Shown here: piece by piece, positions 1-7,610 of the stretch
Layout: the number at the start of each line of letters is the position of its first letter
Numbering within the stretch: position 1 is the stretch's first letter
Assembly (NCBI RefSeq): GCF_002217655.1
Contig: NZ_NEWK01000001.1
Span: 754,001 to 818,000, forward strand
Length of the DNA stretch: 64,000 nucleotides
Reading direction: 5' to 3'
Source of the DNA: Geobacillus thermocatenulatus
Lineage (GTDB): Bacteria; Bacillota; Bacilli; Bacillales; Anoxybacillaceae
Notes under the pieces: model-generated
Databases searched by the model: none
Told to the model about the DNA's origin: nothing
What the model saw: only the letters and a program-made list of their open reading frames with translations
Made by a program: the position numbers and the translations under genes

Positions 1-717
1 GGCGGCAAGCGGCGGGCAGCGCCGCAGTTCATCGGGAATGGCAAACGTCCGTACAAGGCGGCCCGGACGCGGCGAAAGCAAGAAAATGCGGTCGCTCATG
101 GCGATGGCTTCCTCGATGTCATGGGTGACCAAGATGGCTGTTTTTTCATATTGTTGCAGCGTCGTCCAGACGAGCTCCTCGAGCTTCAGCTTCGTTTGCT
201 GATCCAAGGCGGAAAACGGCTCATCGAGCAAAAGCAGCTTCGGGTCGGTCGCGAGCGTGCGCACAAGCGCCGCGCGCTGGCGCATGCCGCCGGAAAGCTG
301 GCTCGGGTAATACGATTCGACGCCGCCAAGGCCGATCTCGGCCAGCAGGGCGAGCGCCCGCTTTTTCGTTTCTGGCGTCAACGTTCCCGTGATGTTGAGT
401 CCGAGCAAAATGTTTTCCTCGATCGTTTTCCAAGGGAATAGATAGTCTTGCTGAAGCATATAGCCGACCGCGCGCCGCGAAGCCCGGGCGTCTGTTCCGC
501 CTGTCCAGAGCGGTTCGCCTTCCATGAGCACCGTCCCTTCCGTCGGTTCGATCAATCCGGCGATGATCGACAGCAGCGTCGTTTTGCCGCAGCCGCTTGG
601 GCCGAGAAAGGAGACGAACTCCCCTTTCTCGACGGACAGCGACACATCAGCGAGCGCGGTGACGGCGGTCGTTTTTGTCAAATACGTGTGCGAGAGGCGG
701 TCGATCGAAAGAAACAT
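1..717 (-). CDS. ytlC: ABC transporter ATP-binding protein, NitT/TauT type (YtlC-like), 3' end outside window
   Basis: Energises uptake of a small solute at the inner face of the membrane; the substrate is not evident from sequence. The minus-strand reading frame starts at 717 and runs off the left edge, so the gene is partial. Visible motifs are Walker A GPSGCGKTTLLS, the signature LSGGMRQRAALVR, Walker B LLLLDEPFSALD and the switch His in VTHDIEEA. The layout resembles SsuB/TauB/ThiZ-type ATPases. It lies 15 bp downstream of the lipoprotein gene at 733-1740, so the two are co-transcribed, and the permease is expected just beyond the edge. B. subtilis ytlACD is the syntenic counterpart. Family assignment is secure; substrate (sulfonate, thiamine precursor or other) is open. 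Confidence 0.9.
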   Translation of the reverse strand, partial: MFLSIDRLSHTYLTKTTAVTALADVSLSVEKGEFVSFLGPSGCGKTTLLSIIAGLIEPTEGTVLMEGEPLWTGGTDARASRRAVGYMLQQDYLFPWKTIEENILLGLNITGTLTPETKKRALALLAEIGLGGVESYYPSQLSGGMRQRAALVRTLATDPKLLLLDEPFSALDQQTKLKLEELVWTTLQQYEKTAILVTHDIEEAIAMSDRIFLLSPRPGRLVRTFAIPDELRRCPPLAA

Positions 718-732
718 TCCGTTCACCCGCTT

Positions 733-1740
733 TCATTGCGTGTTCATCGCGTTTTTGGCAAACGACGAATCGACAAGCGTGTTTAGATTGATGCGCTTCG
801 GCAGCTCGCCAGCTTCGGCCATAATGTCTTGCAAGTGGTTCCACTCTTCTTCATCTAAAATCGGATCGGTCGCGTACGTGTTTTGGCTTTTGTACCGGTC
901 GACGACTTTTTCGATCAAGGCCAAATCGGTGTCTTTGAAATATGGCTGGATGGCTTTCGCCACCTCAGCGGCGCTGTGCGATTCGACCCATTGCTGCGCT
1001 TTGTAGAGGGCTCTTGTGAATTTTTCAATCACGTCTTTATGCTCTTTCATATAGCTTTGTTTCGCCATGTACGATGTGTACGGGACGCGTCCGGACTCCG
1101 TGCCGAACGAAGCAACGATATAGCCTTTCCCTTCTTGTTCGAAAAGGCTCGCCGTCGGCTCAAACAGCTGGACGAAATCGCCCGTCCCGCTCGCAAAGGC
1201 GTTGGCGATGTTGGCGAAATCGACGTTTTGGATCAGCTTCAAATCTTGATGCGGGTCAATGCCGTGCTTTTTCAGCACATACTCGCCGACCATCTGCGGC
1301 ATGCCGCCTTTCCGTTGGCCGAGGAACGTGCTTCCTTTCAGCATCTCCCACGTAAAGTGGTCGATTTTTTTGCGGGAAACGAGAAACGTTCCATCGGTTT
1401 GGGTGAGCTGCGCGAAATTGATGACCGGATCGTCCGTCCCTTGTGCATACACATAAATGGATGTTTCCGAACCGACCAGTGCGATGTCCGCACCGCCGGA
1501 AAGAAGCGTCGTCATCGTTTTGTCGCCGCCCCATGTCGTCGTCAGCTCGACATCGAGCCCTTCTTCCTTGAAGAACCCTTTCGCCAAGGCGACGTACTGC
1601 GGCGCGTAAAAAATCGAGCGCGTCACTTCGGCGAGGCGAACGGTTTTAAGCGGTTTTTTTCCTTGATCGGCGCCGTTGCTGCAGGCAGCGAGCGGCAAAA
1701 GGAGAAGAAGCGAACACAACCATGCGATCCATTTTTTCAT
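733..1740 (-). CDS. ytlA: ABC transporter substrate-binding lipoprotein, NMT1/THI5-like (YtlA-like)
   Basis: Extracytoplasmic solute receptor for the ATPase encoded next to it. The N-terminus has a positively charged start, a hydrophobic stretch and the lipobox LAACS, giving a diacylglycerol-anchored lipoprotein of about 335 residues. The body shows typical NMT1/SsuA-like features (APQYVALAKGFFKEEGLDVEL, GGADIALVGSET). I chose the ATG at 1740 over an upstream start at 1764 because a GGGGGT Shine-Dalgarno lies 7-8 nt before it and the signal peptide begins there. Family members bind thiamine precursors, taurine or aliphatic sulfonates; nothing here decides which. First gene of the operon; transcription diverges from ytmA. 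Confidence 0.9.
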   Translation of the reverse strand: MKKWIAWLCSLLLLLPLAACSNGADQGKKPLKTVRLAEVTRSIFYAPQYVALAKGFFKEEGLDVELTTTWGGDKTMTTLLSGGADIALVGSETSIYVYAQGTDDPVINFAQLTQTDGTFLVSRKKIDHFTWEMLKGSTFLGQRKGGMPQMVGEYVLKKHGIDPHQDLKLIQNVDFANIANAFASGTGDFVQLFEPTASLFEQEGKGYIVASFGTESGRVPYTSYMAKQSYMKEHKDVIEKFTRALYKAQQWVESHSAAEVAKAIQPYFKDTDLALIEKVVDRYKSQNTYATDPILDEEEWNHLQDIMAEAGELPKRINLNTLVDSSFAKNAMNTQ

Positions 1741-1890
1741 GCGGCCTACCCCCTTTTCGTCCACGTGCGGTGAACATTGGTTTCACCTTATCGTATGCAC
1801 GCAGCAAAAATGTGTGAATGCCTAAAAAAATAGGCGGCCGGTCGAGAACGGGCAACAAATCCATTCGTACAGCGGGAAGGAGGCGGGCGT

Positions 1891-2679
1891 ATGAACGGGG
1901 ACATCATCGACCAATACCGGTTTCCGTCACCGCACCCGGGCATCGAGGTGTTCGTTGTCACCTATATGTCCCAAGGGCTGAAGGTGAAAGGGTTTTTCGC
2001 GGCGCCGAAAGGAAACGGCGTGTACGACGGGTTTTTGTATTTGCGCGGCGGGATCAAAAACGTCGGGCAGGTGCGAGTGCCGCGCCTCATTGAGTTCGCA
2101 TCGCGCGGATTTGCCGTCTTCGCCCCGCTTTACCGCGGCAACGGAGGCGGGGAAGGGAACGAAGATTTCGCCGGCGACGACCGCTATGATGCGTTTGCCG
2201 GGTTTGAGCTTCTTCGCCGCCATCCGCTCGTCCACCCAGGGCGCGTCCATCTGTTCGGCTTCTCGCGCGGCGGGGCGATGGCGCTCCATGCCGCCCTTAT
2301 GGCGGAAAAGGTCTGTTCGGTGGCGGTTTGGGGCGGGGTGACGGATATGGAGCTGACGTACTGGGAGCGACCCGACTTGCGGCGGATGATGAAGCGCGTC
2401 ATCGGCGGGACGCCGAACAGATGCCCAGAGCGCTACCGGCACCGCACGCCGCTCTACCATTTGGAGCGGCTCAAGGCCCCGGTGCTCATCATCCACGGCG
2501 GACGTGATGAGAACGTATCGATTGAGCACGCTTGGCGGCTGGAACGGCGGTTGAAGCAGCTCGGCAAACCGGTGACCTCATGGTACTTCCCTGCGTTCAC
2601 CCACTATTTCCCGCCGCCAGCCAACCGCGAGATCGTGCAAAGGCTTACACAATGGATGCAACAACAGCCGACGGTGTGA
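1891..2679 (+). CDS. ytmA: alpha/beta-hydrolase, prolyl-oligopeptidase/dienelactone hydrolase-like (YtmA)
   Basis: Cytosolic serine hydrolase of 262 residues. The nucleophile elbow GFSRGGA (Ser near residue 126) and a late Asp (HGGRDENVS) and His (FPAFTHYF) complete a plausible catalytic triad; the oxyanion-type region APLYRGNGGGEG precedes them. The substrate is unknown; homologues are annotated as peptidase- or esterase-like. The start is backed by AAGGAGGC 7 nt upstream. It is followed 68 nt later by ytmB, as in B. subtilis, and the pair ends at a terminator near 3047-3088. Confidence 0.85.
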   Translation: MNGDIIDQYRFPSPHPGIEVFVVTYMSQGLKVKGFFAAPKGNGVYDGFLYLRGGIKNVGQVRVPRLIEFASRGFAVFAPLYRGNGGGEGNEDFAGDDRYDAFAGFELLRRHPLVHPGRVHLFGFSRGGAMALHAALMAEKVCSVAVWGGVTDMELTYWERPDLRRMMKRVIGGTPNRCPERYRHRTPLYHLERLKAPVLIIHGGRDENVSIEHAWRLERRLKQLGKPVTSWYFPAFTHYFPPPANREIVQRLTQWMQQQPTV

Positions 2680-2747
2680 TACGATACGAGTAGAAAGGCG
2701 GCGCGGCCGCCAACGAATCAATGGGCAGCCAAGGAGGTTGAAAGGAT

Positions 2748-2990
2748 ATGGGCATGCCGATGGAGCTGCAGACGGTCATTGTGACCAAAGGAAACGAACA
2801 GCGCATTCAAGGCAATACGTTTGTGTTGAAAAAAGACGGCTACCGCTTATACCCGCTCGATGTGCCGCTTGAAGTGCGCCGCACACTGCAAAGCGAAGCG
2901 AGCGGCATCGCGGTCGTGAAAAAGCTCGAGTGGGAAGACAGCCGAACGACGGTGACGTACGAGCTTGTCAGCCTGTATTCGACAAATTGA
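2748..2990 (+). CDS. ytmB: YtmB-family small protein (DUF2584)
   Basis: An 80-residue soluble protein of unknown function, conserved in Bacillaceae next to ytmA. It has no transmembrane segment or signal peptide; the sequence is a mixture of beta-prone stretches (QTVIVTKGNEQRI, TTVTYELVSLY). A strong AAGGAGG ribosome site precedes the ATG at 2748; in-frame ATGs at 2754 and 2760 are also possible. Function cannot be inferred beyond the conserved neighbourhood. Confidence 0.8.
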   Translation: MGMPMELQTVIVTKGNEQRIQGNTFVLKKDGYRLYPLDVPLEVRRTLQSEASGIAVVKKLEWEDSRTTVTYELVSLYSTN

Positions 2991-3046
2991 ATATGGCTGT
3001 CTACAGGGAGGGCCTGATCAGTGCGGAACGGATCCATTTGGCACGG

Positions 3047-3088
3047 GCGCAAACGGAAAAACGGTTTGCGCTCTTTGTTTTGGTTTTT
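3047..3088 (+). terminator. Rho-independent terminator of ytmAB
   Basis: Inverted repeat GCGCAAAC (3047-3054) / GTTTGCGC (3064-3071) with a 9-nt loop, followed by a T-rich tail. It lies about 60 bp after the ytmB stop. Confidence 0.85.
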
Positions 3089-3279
3089 GCCGTCTATTTT
3101 CACTTGTGGCGTCAGGACGACTCAGACAAGCATAAACAATAGTCTTTGCTTGAGGATTTCCTGTAGAATGGAAAGCGACGTTTCATAATACCTATAGAAA
3201 AAGTAGGGGGGAAGAGAAGGAGTTTGGTTGTGGAGAGAGAATATAATACGATGAATTCAATGTCGCAAGGAGGGGAAAC

Positions 3280-4194
3280 GTGGCCAAACAGCGAATCGAT
3301 CATGACCGGTTGTTCAAAGAGTTGTTGTCCACATTTTTTGAGGAGTTTTTGCTTCTTTTCTTTCCAGACGTGTACGAGCACATCGACGTTCACCATTTCT
3401 CTTTCCTCTCCGAGGAACTGTTCACCGATGTGACGGCCGGAGAGAAGCACCGCGTCGACTTGTTGGTCGAAACAAAGGTAAAAGGGGAAGACGGGCTCGT
3501 CATTGTTCATGTCGAGCATCAAAGCTACACCCAGCGGACCTTCCCTGAGCGAATGTTTCTCTACTTCAGCCGCTTGTTTCAAAAATACCGCCGCCGCATT
3601 CTCCCGATCGCCATCTTCAGCTATGACGAACAATACGATGAACCTTCCTCATTGGTCATCCAGTTTCCGTTTTTGACCGTTCTCGACTTCCGCTTTTTAA
3701 CGGTGGAGCTCTGCAAACTGCCGTGGCGCGCGTACATCCGCCATGCCAACCCTGTCGCCGCTGCTTTGCTAAGCAAAATGGGGTATAATGAAGATGAGAA
3801 AGTCGAAGTGAAAAAGGAATTTTTGCGCATGCTCGTCCGCCTCGAGTTGGATGAAGCGAAACAGCGGCTGTTGTTCGGTTTTTTTGAGACGTATTTGCGG
3901 CTATCCGAAGAGGAGGAAGCCAAACTGCGAAATGAGGTGAGCCAAATGGAAACGAAGGAAGCGAAGCGTGTGATGGAGCTCATCGTCTCATACGAACAGC
4001 GGGGGATGGAAAAGGGAATCCAACAAGGAATCGAACAGGGGATAAAGCAAGGGATGAAGCAAGGACGCCAACAAGGGATCGAGGAAGGGAAGCTCGACGT
4101 GGTGAAGAGAATGCTGGCGAAAGGGTACGATGTCGACACGATTCACGAACTGACCGGGCTGCCCATTGAGAAGATTGAAAGGCTGAAGGGGTAA
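3280..4194 (+). CDS. Rpn-family recombination-promoting nuclease / PD-(D/E)XK putative transposase
   Basis: A 304-residue protein of the Rpn/YhgA-like family, endonucleases with a PD-(D/E)XK fold that promote RecA-independent recombination in E. coli. The nuclease core is in the first 150 residues: an acidic HRVDLLVETKV strand followed by VIVHVEHQS fits the D...ExQ pattern. Residues about 235-285 form a repetitive tail of GI(Q/E/K)QG units rich in Gln, Lys and Glu, typical of the family and probably helical, followed by a short helical end (MLAKGYDVDTIHELTGL). The start is GTG at 3280 with AGGAGGGG 6-7 nt upstream. These genes are frequent, multi-copy and horizontally mobile; it marks the left edge of the accessory segment. 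Confidence 0.85.
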   Translation: MAKQRIDHDRLFKELLSTFFEEFLLLFFPDVYEHIDVHHFSFLSEELFTDVTAGEKHRVDLLVETKVKGEDGLVIVHVEHQSYTQRTFPERMFLYFSRLFQKYRRRILPIAIFSYDEQYDEPSSLVIQFPFLTVLDFRFLTVELCKLPWRAYIRHANPVAAALLSKMGYNEDEKVEVKKEFLRMLVRLELDEAKQRLLFGFFETYLRLSEEEEAKLRNEVSQMETKEAKRVMELIVSYEQRGMEKGIQQGIEQGIKQGMKQGRQQGIEEGKLDVVKRMLAKGYDVDTIHELTGLPIEKIERLKG

Positions 4195-4219
4195 GCGCAC
4201 CTTCGCCGTCAAGCCTCAC

Positions 4220-4269
4220 ATTGTCGTCGACCCCCAATCGTGCAAAAACCCCGGGGGATCGACGACAAT
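4220..4269. repeat. long near-perfect inverted repeat downstream of the Rpn gene
   Basis: Left arm 4220-4235 (ATTGTCGTCGACCCCC) and right arm 4253-4269 (GGGGGATCGACGACAAT) pair over 16 bp with one bulged base around a 17-nt loop containing AAAAACC. There is no T-tract on either side, so it is not a typical terminator. It looks like a dispersed extragenic palindrome, but copy number cannot be seen in this window. Confidence 0.6.
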
Positions 4270-4370
4270 CATTTTATGCGTTCGAACCTTACGGCCATCG
4301 AGGATAAAGTCTATTGACAGAATTTGTCGGTGACGTTCATCGTCCCGATTGGCGTTTTTATCCTACCTGA

Positions 4371-4413
4371 AAAGGGCAGGAGCGCAAACAACCCTTCGTT
4401 TTGCGCTCTGCCA
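4371..4413 (-). terminator. terminator of the MFS exporter gene
   Basis: On the minus strand, GGCAG-AGCGCAAAAC pairs with GTTTGCGCT-CCTGCC and is followed by CTTTTC. It is placed 67 nt after the stop of the gene at 4480-5727. Confidence 0.7.
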
Positions 4414-4479
4414 TATGATGAAGCAAGACTGATTCCTTTGTTTTGCTCTGAAATAAAGCGATCATTTACAAGAAGGAGG

Positions 4480-5727
4480 TCACAAAATAGTCCCAGTGAT
4501 TTCTCCTTTTTGGCTCTCCTTATAACTCCAGATTTTCCGCTGACGATAACTGATCCAACCGCTGATGAAAAAGCAGCAAACAGACAAATAAAACGAAAAG
4601 CGAATCCCGTAAACATCGGCTATAAAGCTCATCAATAAGGCGGAAATCCCGAACGTTACGGAACTAATGACTCCCTGCACGGAAAAAACATGAGGCAGAG
4701 CGTCCATCCGGGCATTTTTTTGCAAAATCGTCTGAAGGCAAATCACCTTCCATTGTTCGATGATCCCATACAGGGCGGAATACAGAAGCGCCAGCGCACC
4801 GTGCGTCGTTGTACCAAACAAAAGCGTTACAGCAGCGATACAAAACGGGCCAAACAATACAAAAAATTGCTGATTTTTTTCAACCGATTGACTAAACGTA
4901 ACGCTTAACAATCCCCCTATCACCATGCCGCCAAAGAAAACAGAGTTAATATATCCCCACCATTCCTCCCCTACATGTAATTGTTCTTTCACATACATAT
5001 AAAGGATGGCCGAAATCCAGACGCCATTTCCGATTCCTTCAAAAAATGACATGAAGCTAATCGATTTTGCGTGCACATTTCTCCACGTGTATTCCCATCC
5101 TAGACGGATCGAAAGGAGAAAGTTCTTTAGGCCTTTGTCTTGGACCGTATTCTTCTTTGTATGTTCTTGTATAGGCAACAGAAACATGAGAATGCTTGAA
5201 ACGATATAGAACAATAAGGTGATATGGATTAAAAGGAACGGCGATCCCGCACTGACAATCAAACTCCCGATCGGCCATGCGCTAAGTTTGATGAATTGGT
5301 CTAACGTGTTTAAAAAACTGTTGGCTTTCAAGATTTCCTCCTTGGAAACTATAAAAGGAACGAGGGAGTTTTTAATCGGATTATTGATCCCGTCTAAAAA
5401 AGCGATCAATGATACAAAAACGTAAACGATCGCAATGTGATGTTCCGCACCCCATTGCAAAAACAGCGAGAGAAAAAGCAGCAGAAATGTTTTACACAGT
5501 TGTCCGTAGGACAATAACGTTTTTAGTTTATATTTTTCGAAAAATATCGGTGCGACGATTCCGCTAATAAATAACGACAATGTAACGAAAAAAGGGACTA
5601 ATGCGGCAGCCATGGCTTTCGATGTCAAATGATATAGGTAAGAGACAACGGAAACAATGTAGAACACATCTCCGAAATTCGCGAAAGATTGTCCGATCCA
5701 AAGGAAATGAAATGGTTTCTTTTTCAT
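4480..5727 (-). CDS. MFS transporter, macrolide-efflux/DitE-like (candidate peptide exporter)
   Basis: Integral membrane protein of 415 residues with about 10-12 hydrophobic segments and no large soluble domain. The early part (FHFLWIGQSFANFGDVFYIV) is characteristic of the MFS_3 group of Gram-positive drug and macrolide exporters. I place the start at 5727 because AGAGAGGA lies 8 nt before it; an upstream in-frame ATG at 5751 has no ribosome site. The DNA is much more AT-rich than the flanking chromosome and uses A/T-ending codons, suggesting acquisition. It is divergent from the peptide gene at 6083 and the HExxH enzyme gene at 6538; an exporter role for a modified peptide is inference from that context only. 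Confidence 0.8.
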   Translation of the reverse strand: MKKKPFHFLWIGQSFANFGDVFYIVSVVSYLYHLTSKAMAAALVPFFVTLSLFISGIVAPIFFEKYKLKTLLSYGQLCKTFLLLFLSLFLQWGAEHHIAIVYVFVSLIAFLDGINNPIKNSLVPFIVSKEEILKANSFLNTLDQFIKLSAWPIGSLIVSAGSPFLLIHITLLFYIVSSILMFLLPIQEHTKKNTVQDKGLKNFLLSIRLGWEYTWRNVHAKSISFMSFFEGIGNGVWISAILYMYVKEQLHVGEEWWGYINSVFFGGMVIGGLLSVTFSQSVEKNQQFFVLFGPFCIAAVTLLFGTTTHGALALLYSALYGIIEQWKVICLQTILQKNARMDALPHVFSVQGVISSVTFGISALLMSFIADVYGIRFSFYLSVCCFFISGWISYRQRKIWSYKESQKGEITGTIL

Positions 5728-5952
5728 GAGCTCAATCCTCTCTTTGATCATCGAAACGACTGGTGATGGAATAGTCAAAATGAACCAAAAATCAGATCTT
5801 CAGTCTTTGATGAAACTGGCTTTTTGCCACGCCCCAAAACGATGGAGCGAAGGAAAACGGGTTGATTTTCAACAATCTGCTAAAGGTAAATGGATATACT
5901 GAAGCAATGGAAGCCTCCCCCTTATTCTGTTAGAGTCCATTTTTATTTCTAT

Positions 5953-5986
5953 GGTGCTGGTTGAGCGTCAGCGCTCAACTAGCACC
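5953..5986 (+). repeat. stem-loop 1, related to the stem-loop at 6223-6256
   Basis: GGTGCTGGTTGAGCG (5953-5967) pairs with CGCTCAACTAGCACC (5972-5986) around a 4-nt loop; the one non-Watson-Crick position is a G-U wobble only when read as plus-strand RNA. It shares the core GCT(A/G)GTTGA...TCAACTAGC with a second palindrome on the other side of the peptide gene. Confidence 0.75.
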
Positions 5987-6018
5987 ACGGGTATAGAATA
6001 ATTTTATTTTTTTGATTG

Positions 6019-6048
6019 TTGTAATTATACATTTTTTTTTGTTAAAAT
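6019..6048 (+). promoter_or_regulatory. sigma-A-like promoter of the 38-residue peptide gene
   Basis: TTGTAA at 6019-6024 and TAAAAT at 6043-6048 with an 18-nt, T-rich spacer. The start codon follows 35 nt downstream. Confidence 0.5.
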
Positions 6049-6082
6049 AGCAATTAATACAAATAGAAGGAGGTGTTATTCC

Positions 6083-6199
6083 ATGAATAAAAAGCATGTC
6101 GAAAATATTAAACGTTATGTTGAACATTATTTAAAAAGTAATGCACAAATGTCTCTTGTAGTACAACCACTTAGAATGCAAATTCATTTGACAAAGTAG
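6083..6199 (+). CDS. 38-residue peptide, candidate RiPP precursor
   Basis: Short reading frame with an unusually strong ribosome site (AGAAGGAGGTG, 7 nt before ATG) and its own promoter-like sequence, so translation is credible. The product begins with a charged, helix-prone stretch (MNKKHVENIKRYVEHYLKS) that could act as a leader, and ends with a less charged segment SLVVQPLRMQIHLTK that could be the core. There is no signal peptide and no Cys, so a lanthipeptide or sactipeptide is unlikely. It lies 338 bp upstream of a HExxH-type putative peptide-modification enzyme in the same orientation. I recognise no family for it; the precursor role is inference. Confidence 0.5.
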   Translation: MNKKHVENIKRYVEHYLKSNAQMSLVVQPLRMQIHLTK

Positions 6200-6537
6200 T
6201 TTGTTCAATTTATGAAAAAAATGGGGCTAGTTGATCGCTAAAACTCAACTAGCTCCAGGAACATCGCGAAAAGTCCAACCTCGACGGTTACGACCCATGG
6301 GAAGGGGAGCGCTCCTTCACCCGTGGGACATCACCCAAGAGCCTAAAATGGCCTCAAAACTGTCGAACTCGGGTGAAAGATGTACTTGACTTTTAGGAAC
6401 AAACATGATATTGACCCTCCCGGTTGAACAAAATAACAAAAAATGGAAATTGATCTTTTTGACGTTATGAAAAACGTTTTTTGTCAAGTGTATTTTGTGG
6501 TGAAGAGCCATAAATATACCGTGAATAGGGGAGTAGT
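6200..6537. other. intergenic region with two stem-loops and a GC-richer fragment
   Basis: Contains stem-loop 2 (6223-6256) and a second imperfect hairpin at 6295-6326 (CCATGGG / CCCGTGG with a complementary interior). Bases about 6257-6420 are GC-richer than the surroundings and encode a short open stretch without a start codon (around DGYDPWEGERSF), probably debris of another gene. Upstream of 6538 the sequence is AT-rich again and presumably carries the promoter of the HExxH gene. Confidence 0.45.
6223..6256 (+). repeat. stem-loop 2 after the peptide gene
   Basis: GGGGCTAGTTGA (6223-6234) pairs with TCAACTAGCTCC (6245-6256) around a 10-nt loop, again with a G-U pair in plus-strand RNA. 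Position 24 bp after the peptide stop suits a processing or read-through element between a precursor gene and its modification gene; no T-tract follows. Confidence 0.7.
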
Positions 6538-7419
6538 ATGTCAAGTATAGTTCAGACAGAATCAAAAATCTTTTTACCATTTCTGCATAAATCACACATT
6601 ATCGAGAATATCGAGATTCTAAAAAATTATGTCGAGCAGGAAAGTGGAAAGAAATTCCCATTAGGTGTCACGTTAAAAGAGAAATATTTTGAAGCCATAA
6701 ATTATATTCAAGATGTTCCTGTTCCATACTCAAACGAAAAAATACATGTTACATATTTTGATAAAACATTGCAAAATAAATTACTTAGTTTGGGTATGAT
6801 TGACAAAGAGGATTTGGAAAACGATAAACACATTTATTCACAACAAGAGCAAGAAGTAATTACTGATAGAATTGAAAAAGCATTAAAGTTGATCAAAGTA
6901 TTGCATAATGATTTGTATGATTTAATTAATACACTTATTGGTACCTTTTTGATTTTAAAAAAAGATTTGTTTGGTGGAGGATCAGTGTCCAATGTTATGG
7001 GATTAGTATGGTTAAACCCTCAATCTGATTGGTCAATCATTGAATATGCAGAGGCCATTTATCATGAGTTTATCCACCAAAGTATCTTCTTGGATGATAT
7101 GATTAACTGTATGTTTCCTAATGCTAATGAATGTGCAAAAGAAGAAGCTCTAGTTACATCAACCATCTTGAAAATCAAAAGGCCTTTAGACAGAGCATAT
7201 CATGCTGCTGGAGTTTCTATAGGAATTATGCATCTTTATCACTTGTTTAATGATTCTAAAAATTCTGAGAAGTATATGGATGATTTGCGGAAAACAGTTG
7301 AAGAAATAGAGGCAAGAACACAATTCTTGGGGGAACAGGGAGTAAAAACTTTAGAAATCATGCGCAAGTTCATTAATCATCCATCTTTTGATGACATTAC
7401 GTATTCCTTACAGAACTAA
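6538..7419 (+). CDS. HExxH-motif putative peptide-modification enzyme (mod_HExxH / aKG-HExxH-like)
   Basis: A 293-residue soluble protein. The segment AIYHEFIHQSIFLDD carries His176-Glu177-x-x-His180, and about 40 residues later RPLDRAYHAAGVSIGIMHL provides a third candidate metal ligand (His222) with nearby Arg215/Arg219. HExxH plus this distal Arg-Pro...His-x-x-Gly element is how I recall the family annotated as HEXXH-motif putative peptide modification proteins, some of which act as iron/2-oxoglutarate peptide beta-hydroxylases rather than proteases. ATG 6538 has AGGGGA upstream. DNA is strongly AT-rich, unlike pckA next door. A metalloprotease is the main alternative. Family call moderately sure; peptide hydroxylation is inference. 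Confidence 0.6.
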   Translation: MSSIVQTESKIFLPFLHKSHIIENIEILKNYVEQESGKKFPLGVTLKEKYFEAINYIQDVPVPYSNEKIHVTYFDKTLQNKLLSLGMIDKEDLENDKHIYSQQEQEVITDRIEKALKLIKVLHNDLYDLINTLIGTFLILKKDLFGGGSVSNVMGLVWLNPQSDWSIIEYAEAIYHEFIHQSIFLDDMINCMFPNANECAKEEALVTSTILKIKRPLDRAYHAAGVSIGIMHLYHLFNDSKNSEKYMDDLRKTVEEIEARTQFLGEQGVKTLEIMRKFINHPSFDDITYSLQN

Positions 7420-7555
7420 TGGCCATTGCGACAAATGAAAACACAGAAGCCCATTGCGTTTGATCGAGTCCGGTTGTTTTGAGGTTGTTTGAGGCGAATG
7501 AAACGGATCGACGTACAGAAATGCTTCAGGATTCAGTGTCGGAGACGAAAGCAGA

Positions 7556-7603
7556 GGAAAGAACAGAAAAACCGGCCGAACAGGATGTTCCCTGTCCAGC
7601 CGG
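7556..7603 (-). terminator. terminator of pckA
   Basis: Reading the minus strand, CGGCTGGACAGG pairs with CCTGTTCGGCCG and is followed by TTTTTCTGTTCTTT. It begins about 8 nt after the pckA stop. Confidence 0.85.
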
Positions 7604-7610
7604 GTTCTTG

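Larger units (their letters stand above)
5728..6082. other. AT-rich divergent intergenic region with a 15-bp stem-loop
   Basis: Control region between the minus-strand exporter and the plus-strand peptide gene. It contains the palindrome at 5953-5986 and a promoter-like TTGTAA (6019-6024), 18 nt, TAAAAT (6043-6048) ahead of the peptide gene. No open reading frame with a convincing ribosome site was seen in 5780-5950. Confidence 0.5.

Noticed and set aside
2993-3142. 49-codon plus-strand frame after ytmB
   Set aside because: No ribosome site, and the ytmB terminator hairpin lies inside it.
5953-6256. CRISPR-like pair of repeats
   Set aside because: Only two related palindromes 270 bp apart, no regular spacing and no cas genes; not a CRISPR array.
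6257-6420. Transposase gene remnant
   Set aside because: The stretch is GC-richer and partly open, but I could not match it to any transposase family, so it is described only as unidentified debris.
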